Virus record (IMG/VR): IMGVR_UViG_3300035701_000099
Span: 1 to 40,292 of that record
Reading direction: 5' to 3' (one strand)
Length of the DNA stretch: 40,292 nucleotides
Origin: a virus
Shown here: piece by piece, positions 14,265 through 22,421 of the stretch
How positions within the stretch are numbered: position 1 is the first letter of the stretch
Layout: every line of letters begins with the position of its first letter
Program-made: the position numbers and the translations under genes
Notes under the pieces: generated by a model
The model's database searches: none
The model's input: only the letters and a program-made list of their open reading frames with translations
What the model was told of the DNA's origin: nothing

Positions 14265-16121
14265 TTAATCGGGCGGCTCTGCTTTAGTCCTTTTGCCACC
14301 GCCGAGTTGTGCCTCCTGCTGCGTCAACGCCTCAGTACGAAGCGCCGCTTTGCGCTTTCCTGCTATGCCTTCAGCGGCCTGCTCTTGCCGCAACTTCTTG
14401 GCAACTTCAGTTTCACCAGTAGCCTTTGCCTTCTCAATCAACAGCTTTCGCTTCCGGTCGATGTAGTCCTCGGCCGAGACGCGGCCGGCTCCAGCTTCCT
14501 GTTCAAGGCCCACCAACTCGCTGTCAATTTCAGCTACGCTGCGGGGCGGTGCGGCGGCCTTGGCAACCCGGGCCTTCGGCGCAGCCGCGGCCAACTCAAC
14601 ATTCATTCCTCTGTCCCTCAAGACATCCCTCAACGCCTGCGGAGCCTTCTTCCCCGGATTCAACTTCATGTGCTCCGCGACGGCGTTTCGGATAACTTCG
14701 TCGGAACGAATCAGCACCGCTGCATCATCGTATGTCATCCTAGTAACTTCCGCCGACGGCGCTACAGCTTGCCGAACCGTCTGGGCCGCTTCTGCGGCCT
14801 TCGCCAGTTGAGGGTTCTCCGCTGTGGCTTGCGCGACTGCTTCGGTGGTAGAAGCTGTTGTAGCTTGCTGCGTTGCATGGTATTTTCCAATCGCCTCCTG
14901 GGCAGTTATGTTGCCTTTGGCAAGGTTTTCAAGAGCCTCAAGGTTGCGGGCTCCGGCTGGAACTGCCTTCTTGTAAGCGCCGACTTCTTTGTTGGCCTTG
15001 GCCCTAAGCTCCGCTGCGGTGAGGCGGCTGGCTACCTTTGTGTCTTTTTCTGTGACCTTCGCGGCCTCAACAGCCGTTCTATCAGCCTTCCTCTCGGCCC
15101 TCCTAGCGGCCCTTGCCTCTGAGGCAATCTTGCCGTGTCCCTCGACAACCAAGCGGTGGACATCCTTCTCCTCAACATCAGTCAGCTTGTCAAGTGGCCT
15201 TCCATACTTCCTCTGGGCCATCGCCTCAAAGTCCTGAAGAAGAGTCCTGTCGATTGGCGCTGGTGGCGCTCCGGCGGCCGCTGGCGCAGCCCCAGCCGTA
15301 GGGGAAACGGCAGCCGCAGGGGTAGCGGCTTTTGGGGCAGCAGCCGCCGGGCTTGGCATCTCCTCCAGCGGACGCCCTAGGATACGGCGGACAAGCCGGC
15401 GAAGAGCAGGGATGCGCTCGCCGACGGCGCCAAGAACACCGCCTGCGACGGCAAATCCCGTGCCAGTTTCAACAAGCTCTTGAGGAGTTTTCGCAAACGA
15501 AGTTGCTTCTACCATCGCACGGGGTAAAATACCGGCAGCGCGGCTTAGGAGCGGAATGCCCTTAGCGGCCTGGACCTCCGGAATGAGGGCCGCTGGGGCC
15601 GCTGAAGGCGCGGCTTGGCCAACGACTTCGGCGAGGCCGCCGACTATTGGGTGTGCCTTCTGATATTCCTCAGACAGACCAATCGTTGTCTCACCGCGCT
15701 TTAGGTACTCCTCGCCGGTCCGGGCCAAGGCTCTCTGTGCCTCAACACCCGCTGGCCCTGGAGCAAGACGGTTGAGGTAGCCAGCTAGAGTGTTCACGTT
15801 AGCAATGCCTTTGGCAAAGCCCGCCGAAAGTGGGTCCGCAATTGAAGGCTTCGGCATAGCTGCGCTTGGCGATGGCGCCTGACCGCGCTCCAGCGGCGCT
15901 GGCATTGCTTGGCGCAGAACGCCGCGAACGAACTGTTGCTTGGACTGCTCTACCTCGCTATCCGCCAAGCCCTTGGACAGCTTGGGACGAACCGTCAGCG
16001 TCCACAACCGCGAAAGGGCACGCTCCTGCAACTCAGGCGGTAGCCTCGCTAGGCGCGCCCTAAAATCAGGGCGGTTCGTCAAAGACCCAACTTGGGCCGG
16101 ATTAAGGTTAAGACCCCCCAC
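14265..16121 (-). CDS. Ala-rich late protein, probable internal virion protein (618 aa)
   Basis: Starts at GTG 16121 with GGGAG six bases upstream, overlapping the previous gene by 14 bases. The protein has a helical N-terminus (RPDFRARLARLPPELQERALSRLW) and a Pro-rich linker. A Gly/Ala hydrophobic stretch near residues 225-245 (GFAVAGGVLGAVG) could insert into membrane. A long Ala/Lys/Glu helical coil fills residues 290-600. Length and composition resemble podovirus ejection proteins that form a trans-envelope channel. No enzymatic motif such as transglycosylase was recognised. Confidence 0.5.
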   Translation of the reverse strand: MGGLNLNPAQVGSLTNRPDFRARLARLPPELQERALSRLWTLTVRPKLSKGLADSEVEQSKQQFVRGVLRQAMPAPLERGQAPSPSAAMPKPSIADPLSAGFAKGIANVNTLAGYLNRLAPGPAGVEAQRALARTGEEYLKRGETTIGLSEEYQKAHPIVGGLAEVVGQAAPSAAPAALIPEVQAAKGIPLLSRAAGILPRAMVEATSFAKTPQELVETGTGFAVAGGVLGAVGERIPALRRLVRRILGRPLEEMPSPAAAAPKAATPAAAVSPTAGAAPAAAGAPPAPIDRTLLQDFEAMAQRKYGRPLDKLTDVEEKDVHRLVVEGHGKIASEARAARRAERKADRTAVEAAKVTEKDTKVASRLTAAELRAKANKEVGAYKKAVPAGARNLEALENLAKGNITAQEAIGKYHATQQATTASTTEAVAQATAENPQLAKAAEAAQTVRQAVAPSAEVTRMTYDDAAVLIRSDEVIRNAVAEHMKLNPGKKAPQALRDVLRDRGMNVELAAAAPKARVAKAAAPPRSVAEIDSELVGLEQEAGAGRVSAEDYIDRKRKLLIEKAKATGETEVAKKLRQEQAAEGIAGKRKAALRTEALTQQEAQLGGGKRTKAEPPD

Positions 16122-17460
16122 CAGATTCTCCCATTATCAGATATTTCAACAACTCATCATCCTTGGTCTCCATCAAGCCCTGCAAGTCATCAACTTCCTT
16201 CTCGACCTGCTGAGCTTGGCTTAGAAACGCGGCGGCCTCATCGTCTTTGTCAGCCTTCAAGAGAGATGTATAGTTATTCCGCAAGTTGCCAGCCTCAGCT
16301 TTTTTGGCCGCTAAAAGCGCCCGAAGGTTCTTATTGTATTCGTCCTGAGTTCCACTGTGGCTCAACTTCGCAACGGCCGTCAGAGCATCGCCGCGAAGCC
16401 GCTGGACCTTCTCCCGAGACTCGGCATCAATGACAGCCTTGGCCAGGACTGTCTGCCGAGCCAACGCGCCGGTGATTTCGCGTGACACAATCAGGTCATG
16501 CGTCATCTGCGTCCTGGCATCCAGCGTAGCTCTCTGGACAGGGCTTAGCTCAAACCCAGCAGCGAACCTAGCAGCTTGGTGCTGCTCTTCCCGGCCCAGG
16601 GGACTAGCGCCAAGCATCTCCGGCCCCCGGCCCTGCTGCATCATCTTTTGCTTGACACTCTCTGCCATTTCCGCCGTTCTAGCCTGCTCAGCGCCCGCGC
16701 GGGCCTGCGGCGTAGTCCCAGTCATAAACAGCGGTTGCGCTCCGGCACCGGCCTGCGGCGCCGGCTTCGCCGCCCCCTGCTGCTCCCTCTGCTGCGCCTC
16801 CTTAACAGCTTGCTGCGCACCGACAGCCTCGGGCGAAGTTTCGCCCGGCTTCATCGCTTCTGCAACCGACCCGTAGATTTCCCTCAAGACCTTCTGTTTC
16901 TTCGGGTCGCTCATAATCGTCTGGATGATGCGCTTGTTCACCGGATCATCAGGGTTCTCATACGCCCTGAGAAGAACACTCATAATGTTTTGGGCTTCCG
17001 TCCGCTTCCGGTCTTCCGCCTGTTGCTTCATCCGTGAAATTGATTGCATTATGTTGCTGACGGCGCCGGAGACCGTCGCTGCTCTAGCACCACCTTTAGT
17101 GCGGAACTCGAAACCAGTTTCGTAGCCGCCAGGGGCGACGTATGGCCTCGAACCGGGCATCTGCTGCAACGCAGGCGCAGCGCGAGCGGCTCCGCCAGGA
17201 GGCACAGGCCCTGGCACAATCGCCGGCGGAGCCCCGCCAACTTGGCCTGGGAAGCCTTGGGCCTGCCCCTGCGGCTGCATTTGCGCCTGGATTTGCCCAA
17301 ACTGCTTCAGCATTGGTGCAAGCACTTTCGTAATCTTCTCGAACAGGGCGGCGTTTCCCCCAGGAGCAGCCCCGGCTTGGGCCGCCGGGTCCGCACCACC
17401 TGGAGTCTGTACGACATTTTTCAAAAGCTCGCTGAGGTTGCCAAGACCCATATTAGCCAC
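16108..17460 (-). CDS. Gln/Ala-rich late structural protein (450 aa)
   Basis: GTG 17460 is preceded by GGAGG at 17466-17470. The sequence is low-complexity: a Pro/Gly/Gln-rich first 120 residues (QAQMQPQGQAQGFPG), then alternating Ala/Gln/Lys helices, and a C-terminal coiled coil (AQQVEKEVDDLQGLMETKDDE). It is placed between two other probable internal virion proteins. Its helical, charged nature suits an elongated internal or core protein. No family recognised. Confidence 0.5.
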   Translation of the reverse strand: MANMGLGNLSELLKNVVQTPGGADPAAQAGAAPGGNAALFEKITKVLAPMLKQFGQIQAQMQPQGQAQGFPGQVGGAPPAIVPGPVPPGGAARAAPALQQMPGSRPYVAPGGYETGFEFRTKGGARAATVSGAVSNIMQSISRMKQQAEDRKRTEAQNIMSVLLRAYENPDDPVNKRIIQTIMSDPKKQKVLREIYGSVAEAMKPGETSPEAVGAQQAVKEAQQREQQGAAKPAPQAGAGAQPLFMTGTTPQARAGAEQARTAEMAESVKQKMMQQGRGPEMLGASPLGREEQHQAARFAAGFELSPVQRATLDARTQMTHDLIVSREITGALARQTVLAKAVIDAESREKVQRLRGDALTAVAKLSHSGTQDEYNKNLRALLAAKKAEAGNLRNNYTSLLKADKDDEAAAFLSQAQQVEKEVDDLQGLMETKDDELLKYLIMGESGGGS

Positions 17461-17469
17461 AAAAACCTC

Positions 17470-18501
17470 CTACATACCAATATCACCACCGGAGGTGACC
17501 TCACCACCCGCTCCGGTGTAGATTCCACCGCTGCTACCGCCGCCTCCACCTCTGATAGTCCCGTAGAGGTCAGCAATGCCACTCATAATCGACCCCGCAG
17601 AGCCCGCCAAGGCTCCGCCAACGCCAAGTCCGTAGGAACCTCCAAGATACGGCGGAAACGTAGTCGCCATCCCAAACATCGCATTTATCAACGGCCCATA
17701 CTCAGGACGAGTCCGGATGAACTCGGCCAAGAGCCTGTCAATTGACGCCTGGTCGTAGCCCTGCAAAATCTCGGAGAGGTTGCCCATGCCCGTGGCCAGG
17801 AACTCTGAGGCGCCCATCTGCCGGGCTCTAGCGGCTTCCAAAGCCTGGGTCTGAGCCTGCATTAGCTGGGCGTTGATGTCTTTCTCTGTTTGGCCGTAGT
17901 AGTCTCCCATGGCCTGGCCAAAAGGCGATGAGGCAAGATTGCCAGTAAACGCGAACTGCTCCCGCATTCCTTCGGCGCCTTGACCAATCTGCCGCTGCAT
18001 AGCCTCGACCATGGCTTTCCAAGCCGGAGTCTGGTCGACTGGCATCCCTGTCTTGGACATCTCCGACAAAGGCCCCAAACCAGGCGTTTCACCAGGCTGG
18101 CCGGTTTGGTAAAACTTCATCAACGCCTGAATCAACGGGTTGAGCGGAGCCGTGAGCTGTCCAGCTCCAGTCTCACCTCCGGTAGGAAGCAACGCTGACA
18201 AGTCAAACGGAGTTGCACCTTTGCCCATTTGGCTGGTCAAGAATTGCAGGAAGTTCTGCGTAAACGATGGGTCAAGCGGGTTGACACGCCAAAAGTCGGC
18301 CTGGCCAGGGTCAGTCAACATTGTACCCTGCTCATACGGAATGCCAGTGTCGCTGTATCCACGGCCAGTAGAAGCCGGAGGCACAACCCCCGGCGAAACC
18401 TGCGGAGAAGGCGGTAGCGGGTTGAACCATTGGTTCGAGCTGCCACCAGGCGCGCCACCGCCGCCATCAAGTGCTCCTGGTCCATACGGCCAAGTTCCCA
18501 T
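17470..18501 (-). CDS. Gly/Pro-rich late structural protein (343 aa)
   Basis: ATG 18501 has GGGAGG eleven bases upstream; a TTG at 18510 sits too close to that site. The N-terminus is Gly/Pro-rich, the middle is helical and Gln-rich (DINAQLMQAQTQALEAARAR). The C-terminus contains a Gly-rich hydrophobic segment (SYGLGVGGALAGSAGSIM) that may contact membrane. It follows the adaptor gene and leads the internal protein group. Function inferred from position. Confidence 0.45.
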   Translation of the reverse strand: MGTWPYGPGALDGGGGAPGGSSNQWFNPLPPSPQVSPGVVPPASTGRGYSDTGIPYEQGTMLTDPGQADFWRVNPLDPSFTQNFLQFLTSQMGKGATPFDLSALLPTGGETGAGQLTAPLNPLIQALMKFYQTGQPGETPGLGPLSEMSKTGMPVDQTPAWKAMVEAMQRQIGQGAEGMREQFAFTGNLASSPFGQAMGDYYGQTEKDINAQLMQAQTQALEAARARQMGASEFLATGMGNLSEILQGYDQASIDRLLAEFIRTRPEYGPLINAMFGMATTFPPYLGGSYGLGVGGALAGSAGSIMSGIADLYGTIRGGGGGSSGGIYTGAGGEVTSGGDIGM

Positions 18502-18506
18502 TTTTC

Positions 18507-19250
18507 TCAATACCTCCCTGCGAGCGTGTACGCCCGTTTAACAGGCTTTAGCGCCCTGGAATGACGCCAATCTTCGCGTTCCCGTTTCTTAATACGCCCC
18601 GCGAGCAAGCCCAACCTTGTTGGGTGCTTCGGGTCGCCGTGCAAAAGCATGTGAATCGTTGTCGCCTTCTCAAACTCCAGCAGTTCCATGAACCCGCGTT
18701 CAGCGGCGCTCAAGACCAGGACTTCGAGCCAGTCCCTTGGAAGCAAAATCTGCGTCACGCCAACCAGCGTATCATCAATTGGATGCTGGAGGTAATACCT
18801 CGACCGAACCTGATACGTCTTGTCTGGAGGAGGGTCGAACCCGATGGTTCCCTTGAACCTGTACCAGACAGACGGAGTTGAGGGCTGCTTTGAGCTTTTG
18901 TCAATATACTGGTACGAGCGAGATTCCAGCTTGCGCCAGCGACTGTTTGTTGGCGGGTCAAGCCACAAGCGGAAGTTCAGGAAACCAAGGTTCACATCGC
19001 CGGTGTTGACGAATAAAGCCTCGTCGTACTCGGCCTGGCCGATTGACAAGACACAGTCCGGTCCATTCTCCTCAAGCTCCACAAACTCGTTCCGGAAGTC
19101 CGGGTTAGCAGAAATCTCCAGCAGGGCGTCGCGCAGCCAGATTTCAGCGCGTGTCTTGTCGGAAACTCTGTTTTCAACCCTTGCAACGACTTCATCGGCT
19201 AGGGAACCGATGGTTGGTGTTGTTACGACGGCTCCAACTACAATAGCCAT
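18507..19250 (-). CDS. Head-tail adaptor, SU10-like (247 aa)
   Basis: ATG 19250 follows AGGAGG at 19260-19265. The N-terminus (SLADEVVARVENRVSDKTRAEIWLRDALLEIS) and the motif IGFDPPPDKTYQVRSRYYLQHP match adaptor proteins of short-tailed phages such as SU10. In these phages a ring of such subunits joins the portal to the tail nozzle. WYRFKG and a helical C-terminal region (WLEVLVLSAAERGFMELLE) also fit. In the window it lies downstream of the tailspike and upstream of the internal proteins. Confidence 0.65.
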   Translation of the reverse strand: MAIVVGAVVTTPTIGSLADEVVARVENRVSDKTRAEIWLRDALLEISANPDFRNEFVELEENGPDCVLSIGQAEYDEALFVNTGDVNLGFLNFRLWLDPPTNSRWRKLESRSYQYIDKSSKQPSTPSVWYRFKGTIGFDPPPDKTYQVRSRYYLQHPIDDTLVGVTQILLPRDWLEVLVLSAAERGFMELLEFEKATTIHMLLHGDPKHPTRLGLLAGRIKKREREDWRHSRALKPVKRAYTLAGRY

Positions 19251-19263
19251 AGCTAGATACCTC

Positions 19264-21609
19264 CTACATATTCGTCGCGCCCGCGCCGAGCGCGTAGGCT
19301 TTGGTCAGAGTCCCATCGTAGCGGAAACTCTGCGCGCTGCACTTGGAAAGCGTGGACCCGATAGTCATCCCACCCAGCACGTTCGTGGGCCAGACGAACG
19401 TCCGGCTGCCGGTCCCGTCCTGGCAGATGAGGAAATCAATCTGTTGGCCCGTCGTCGCATTCGACAGCGTCGAGCTGGTCACGTTCCCAGTGAGCGTGAT
19501 TTTCTGCGTATTGCCCAGCGAAGCATCGAAGGTGGGCGTGGCAGAGAAGGTGACGGTGTTGACCGCTGGCGAGAGACTGCCGCCCTTTCTTATCAGCGTA
19601 TTCGTCGCAGAATTTAAGATTCGGGTGGACGCCAGGTTCGTCACGAGTTCATTGTCAGCAGCCCCAGCCGTCAACTCTATGTCGTAGGTCGGCGTCGTTG
19701 TTCCTTGGACAATGCGAGGACGAGCAACGCTGACCTCGCTGGAATTGTCAGTAATCAGGTAGTGCCGACTATCCGTAATCGGCAAATCGCGCGAATGGGA
19801 ATTGCTGACTGAGACCTTCTTAGAATTGCTTACTACATAGCCGTGACCGTCATACCAGAAGGTTGGCGGTACAGCACCGACCGTAATGGGAGATGTTTTC
19901 GTGGCGTAGCCGGTTGTACCTGGCGTGAGACCCGTCACGTCTTTAAGGAATCCCTCACTTCCAGATGCCCCGTTTACTAGCGTCGAATAGATGCGGGCAA
20001 CGTAAGTGTTCGCAGGAACAGTTCCTAGATTCGCCGTAATTGTTTGATCAGGTGCTCCCGTTACTGTTAGCTGTAGGCTCTCTGCGCTTTCGGGACCCGG
20101 AGCAACACCGTGCATCCAACAAAACTTCCAGTAGTAAGTCCCAGCAGCGACGGTGCCGCCTGCGGTCGCAGACAGAAGCGGAGCAGCAGCAGGAGCGGCA
20201 AAAGAGCGATCAATCTGAGCCTCCGTGTCGTAGTGGTCAACGGAAACGGAGTAGGAGTCCTTGATGAGTACCCCTATTCCGGCGCTTTCCGTTGCGCCGC
20301 CCTGTATGCCCATAATCGCAGCGCTATCTTCGATTAAAATGCCGGCTCCGACAACCGTAATTGCGTAGTCGTTTATAAGGTCAGTTGTCGTGCCCCCCTG
20401 GATATGAAATCCGTGCCCAGCTCCAAAGAGAACTTTGGAATTCATAATGGTGGACAGAATCGGGGTTGTTATGACGAAGCCGCTGTCGGCAACGTGGCTT
20501 ACCAAGACATCATTGATTTTGAGTCCATCCACATTACCGAAGTCGCTATGTCTAATCCTGATTGCTCCCCCAGCCGTCTCGTCCATGCCCGGCCCGACGA
20601 CCGTAAAACTCTCCAGCGTCGGGTGCATCATATCAGTAAGTGTAAAGGAATCACTAGTAGCCGACTTCCGCATCAAAATGATGGAGCGTCTCGTTCCGTT
20701 TCCAAGGATTTTCGTAGTAGCACGCTGGTTAGTAAGCGCACCCGTTATTACATAAACCCCCTTGCCCAGACGCAGAGTTCCCGCCCTCGTATTGATGGCA
20801 TTTTGTAGTGCTGCTGTGTCGTTTTGGGCAGCATCGAACCAGTAGGCTTCGCCGGTCGTGGACGTTATTGTGGGGGCCGCAGCAACTACAACTTGCGTCG
20901 CAGAGATGAAAGAAGAAATGGTCGTCTCATAATCTTCAAGAGTTGCCGCATTGCGGAGGATTAAGCGAATGGTTTTACCAGCGTCACTTGCCACGAATGG
21001 GTCATGTTTATCAGAGATGGTAACTGTCGCGTTGGCGGCGGTCGAAAGTACATGGTGAGTTTGCTTGCCTACTCCTGCAACGTAGACCTCATCTGGCCCT
21101 GACACCCCGCAGGAAAAGGTTTTCGTAGCCGCGTCATAATTCAGGTGATTCCCGTCAGTATTTACGCAGTCAGAGAGGGCTTTCGGGACCCAACCTGCGC
21201 CAGTGCCAACCAGTAAATTGTTATTAGGAGCGGTGGTCTGCCCAGTGCCACCTGTAGCAACAGGCACAACCGTCGCATGAAGCGTAACGTGCCTCACTGC
21301 CGTGGTGTAGCCACTAGACGAGACTTCAAGAGCATATTCACCAGAAGCAGCAAAGAACTCATAGTTGCCAAGGGCATCCGACACAAACGGATTGGCCAAC
21401 GGCGTCGTAAGTTCTGAGTTGGAGTAAATCACCGCCAACGGCGTACACGGCGCTGTTGTGGCCGGCTCTGTACAAACGCGGATGGAAGCTCCAGCGATTG
21501 GCTTCCCGGAGGGAGAAAACGCAACGTCGAAGTAGTGGGCGGAGTCAGTGGCAAAGAGCGCCGCTGGCAGTAGCAGAAAAGCCGCAAAAAGCAGAAGTTT
21601 TTTCCTCAT
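19264..21609 (-). CDS. Beta-helix tailspike-like protein with N-terminal signal peptide (781 aa)
   Basis: ATG 21609 has GGAGG at 21617-21621; an upstream ATG would add 12 residues inside the previous gene. The first 21 residues (MRKKLLLFAAFLLLPAALFA) are a textbook Sec signal peptide. Next are a carboxypeptidase-like beta domain (SPSGKPIAGASIRVC) and a fibre-type repeat (GGTGQTTAPNNNLLVGTG). A pectate-lyase-like right-handed beta-helix follows (DTAALQNAINTRAGTLRLGKGVYVI onward). A fibronectin-like domain (AGTYYWKFCW) and a beta-rich tail end the protein. Probably a receptor-binding spike or polysaccharide-degrading protein; catalytic residues cannot be assigned by eye. Confidence 0.7.
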   Translation of the reverse strand: MRKKLLLFAAFLLLPAALFATDSAHYFDVAFSPSGKPIAGASIRVCTEPATTAPCTPLAVIYSNSELTTPLANPFVSDALGNYEFFAASGEYALEVSSSGYTTAVRHVTLHATVVPVATGGTGQTTAPNNNLLVGTGAGWVPKALSDCVNTDGNHLNYDAATKTFSCGVSGPDEVYVAGVGKQTHHVLSTAANATVTISDKHDPFVASDAGKTIRLILRNAATLEDYETTISSFISATQVVVAAAPTITSTTGEAYWFDAAQNDTAALQNAINTRAGTLRLGKGVYVITGALTNQRATTKILGNGTRRSIILMRKSATSDSFTLTDMMHPTLESFTVVGPGMDETAGGAIRIRHSDFGNVDGLKINDVLVSHVADSGFVITTPILSTIMNSKVLFGAGHGFHIQGGTTTDLINDYAITVVGAGILIEDSAAIMGIQGGATESAGIGVLIKDSYSVSVDHYDTEAQIDRSFAAPAAAPLLSATAGGTVAAGTYYWKFCWMHGVAPGPESAESLQLTVTGAPDQTITANLGTVPANTYVARIYSTLVNGASGSEGFLKDVTGLTPGTTGYATKTSPITVGAVPPTFWYDGHGYVVSNSKKVSVSNSHSRDLPITDSRHYLITDNSSEVSVARPRIVQGTTTPTYDIELTAGAADNELVTNLASTRILNSATNTLIRKGGSLSPAVNTVTFSATPTFDASLGNTQKITLTGNVTSSTLSNATTGQQIDFLICQDGTGSRTFVWPTNVLGGMTIGSTLSKCSAQSFRYDGTLTKAYALGAGATNM

Positions 21610-22049
21610 CCGTGAGCCTCCAGCGCAATCGTTACGGCAATCCAAATCTCCTCCGCCCTGCCCTTTGCAGCGAGCAGTTTCTCAAACAGCCAGCCAAACG
21701 CTGCTCGGGAACCCCGTATCTCATCCGCGCTCTCCCGGTAAGCACCGACAAGGATACAACCTTCGGTATCCGCATCGGTGTTCCCAGAGTGGATACGAAT
21801 GCCGGTGAAGCCTGGAACATCCAGCACTATCGGCATATCCCGCCTGTACCGCGCGGACGGAGTGATGTCAACCTTGTAGGTCCCGGTGGGAATAGCCGTG
21901 ACCTTTGGTATCTTCCACTCCGAGACGGGTTTGCCAGGAACCTCCCGGACGGTATCTTCGAGGGTGTAGCACTCGAAGACACCATCAATGAAAAGACGCC
22001 CAGCAGAGCTTTTCGGCGTGATTTGCTCACGCACCAAGTCCAGCTTCAT
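21606..22049 (-). CDS. DUF5675-like protein, possible L,D-transpeptidase-type fold (147 aa)
   Basis: The motif FTGIRIHSGN-TDADTEGCILVG (His87, Gly89, Asn90, Cys98) and the N-terminal LEDTVREVPG match DUF5675 phage proteins. Their His and Cys resemble the active site of YkuD L,D-transpeptidases. Such proteins are suspected to act on peptidoglycan, but this has not been established to my knowledge. It is coupled by ATGA to the tailspike gene. No conventional endolysin was found in the window, making this the best lysis or wall-remodelling candidate. Confidence 0.65.
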   Translation of the reverse strand: MKLDLVREQITPKSSAGRLFIDGVFECYTLEDTVREVPGKPVSEWKIPKVTAIPTGTYKVDITPSARYRRDMPIVLDVPGFTGIRIHSGNTDADTEGCILVGAYRESADEIRGSRAAFGWLFEKLLAAKGRAEEIWIAVTIALEAHG

Positions 22050-22051
22050 GG

Positions 22052-22402
22052 CTACTTCGGCTCCTTAAAAGCCTTGTAGAGTTTCACCTCGGCGCCGATA
22101 AGCTCAATGGCCCCTTGCTCAAACAGCGCCTCATCGGCAAGTTCCTGCTTAGCAAAGAACTCCGAGTTCCTGATGACTTCCTTCACCTGAGGCAGAATCA
22201 GAACCAACTTGTCGAGTTTGCTGCCGCCTTGCTGCCTAACGATCTCTCCGACGGCTTCAGCCGTAGCAAGCAGGTTCCCGACTGCCTCGAACGGGTCCGG
22301 CCCTGGGATTACCGCGCCGACAGCGACGGCTACAGGACGAGCTTTGGCAATCCCTTTCCAGATTCCCTTTCCAACCTTTCCTAGAAAACTTAGTAACGAC
22401 AT
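22052..22402 (-). CDS. Hypothetical protein with amphipathic/hydrophobic N-terminus (116 aa)
   Basis: ATG 22402 follows AGGAGG. The N-terminus MSLLSFLGKVGKGIWKGIAKARPVAVAVGAVIPG is basic-amphipathic then hydrophobic; the remainder is helical and charged (LVLILPQVKEVIRNSEFFAKQELADEA). It directly precedes the DUF5675 gene, so a lysis-related role such as membrane disruption is possible, but I recognise no holin family. Confidence 0.45.
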   Translation of the reverse strand: MSLLSFLGKVGKGIWKGIAKARPVAVAVGAVIPGPDPFEAVGNLLATAEAVGEIVRQQGGSKLDKLVLILPQVKEVIRNSEFFAKQELADEALFEQGAIELIGAEVKLYKAFKEPK

Positions 22403-22421
22403 ACATCCTCCTTTGATTTTT

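Noticed and set aside
14238-15122. A 294-codon open frame on the + strand inside the 618-aa late gene region
   Set aside because: Its translation is Arg/Leu/Ser/Cys-rich and lacks domain features. The opposite strand carries a coupled gene with sensible composition and a ribosome site, so this is an antisense shadow of GC-rich coding DNA.
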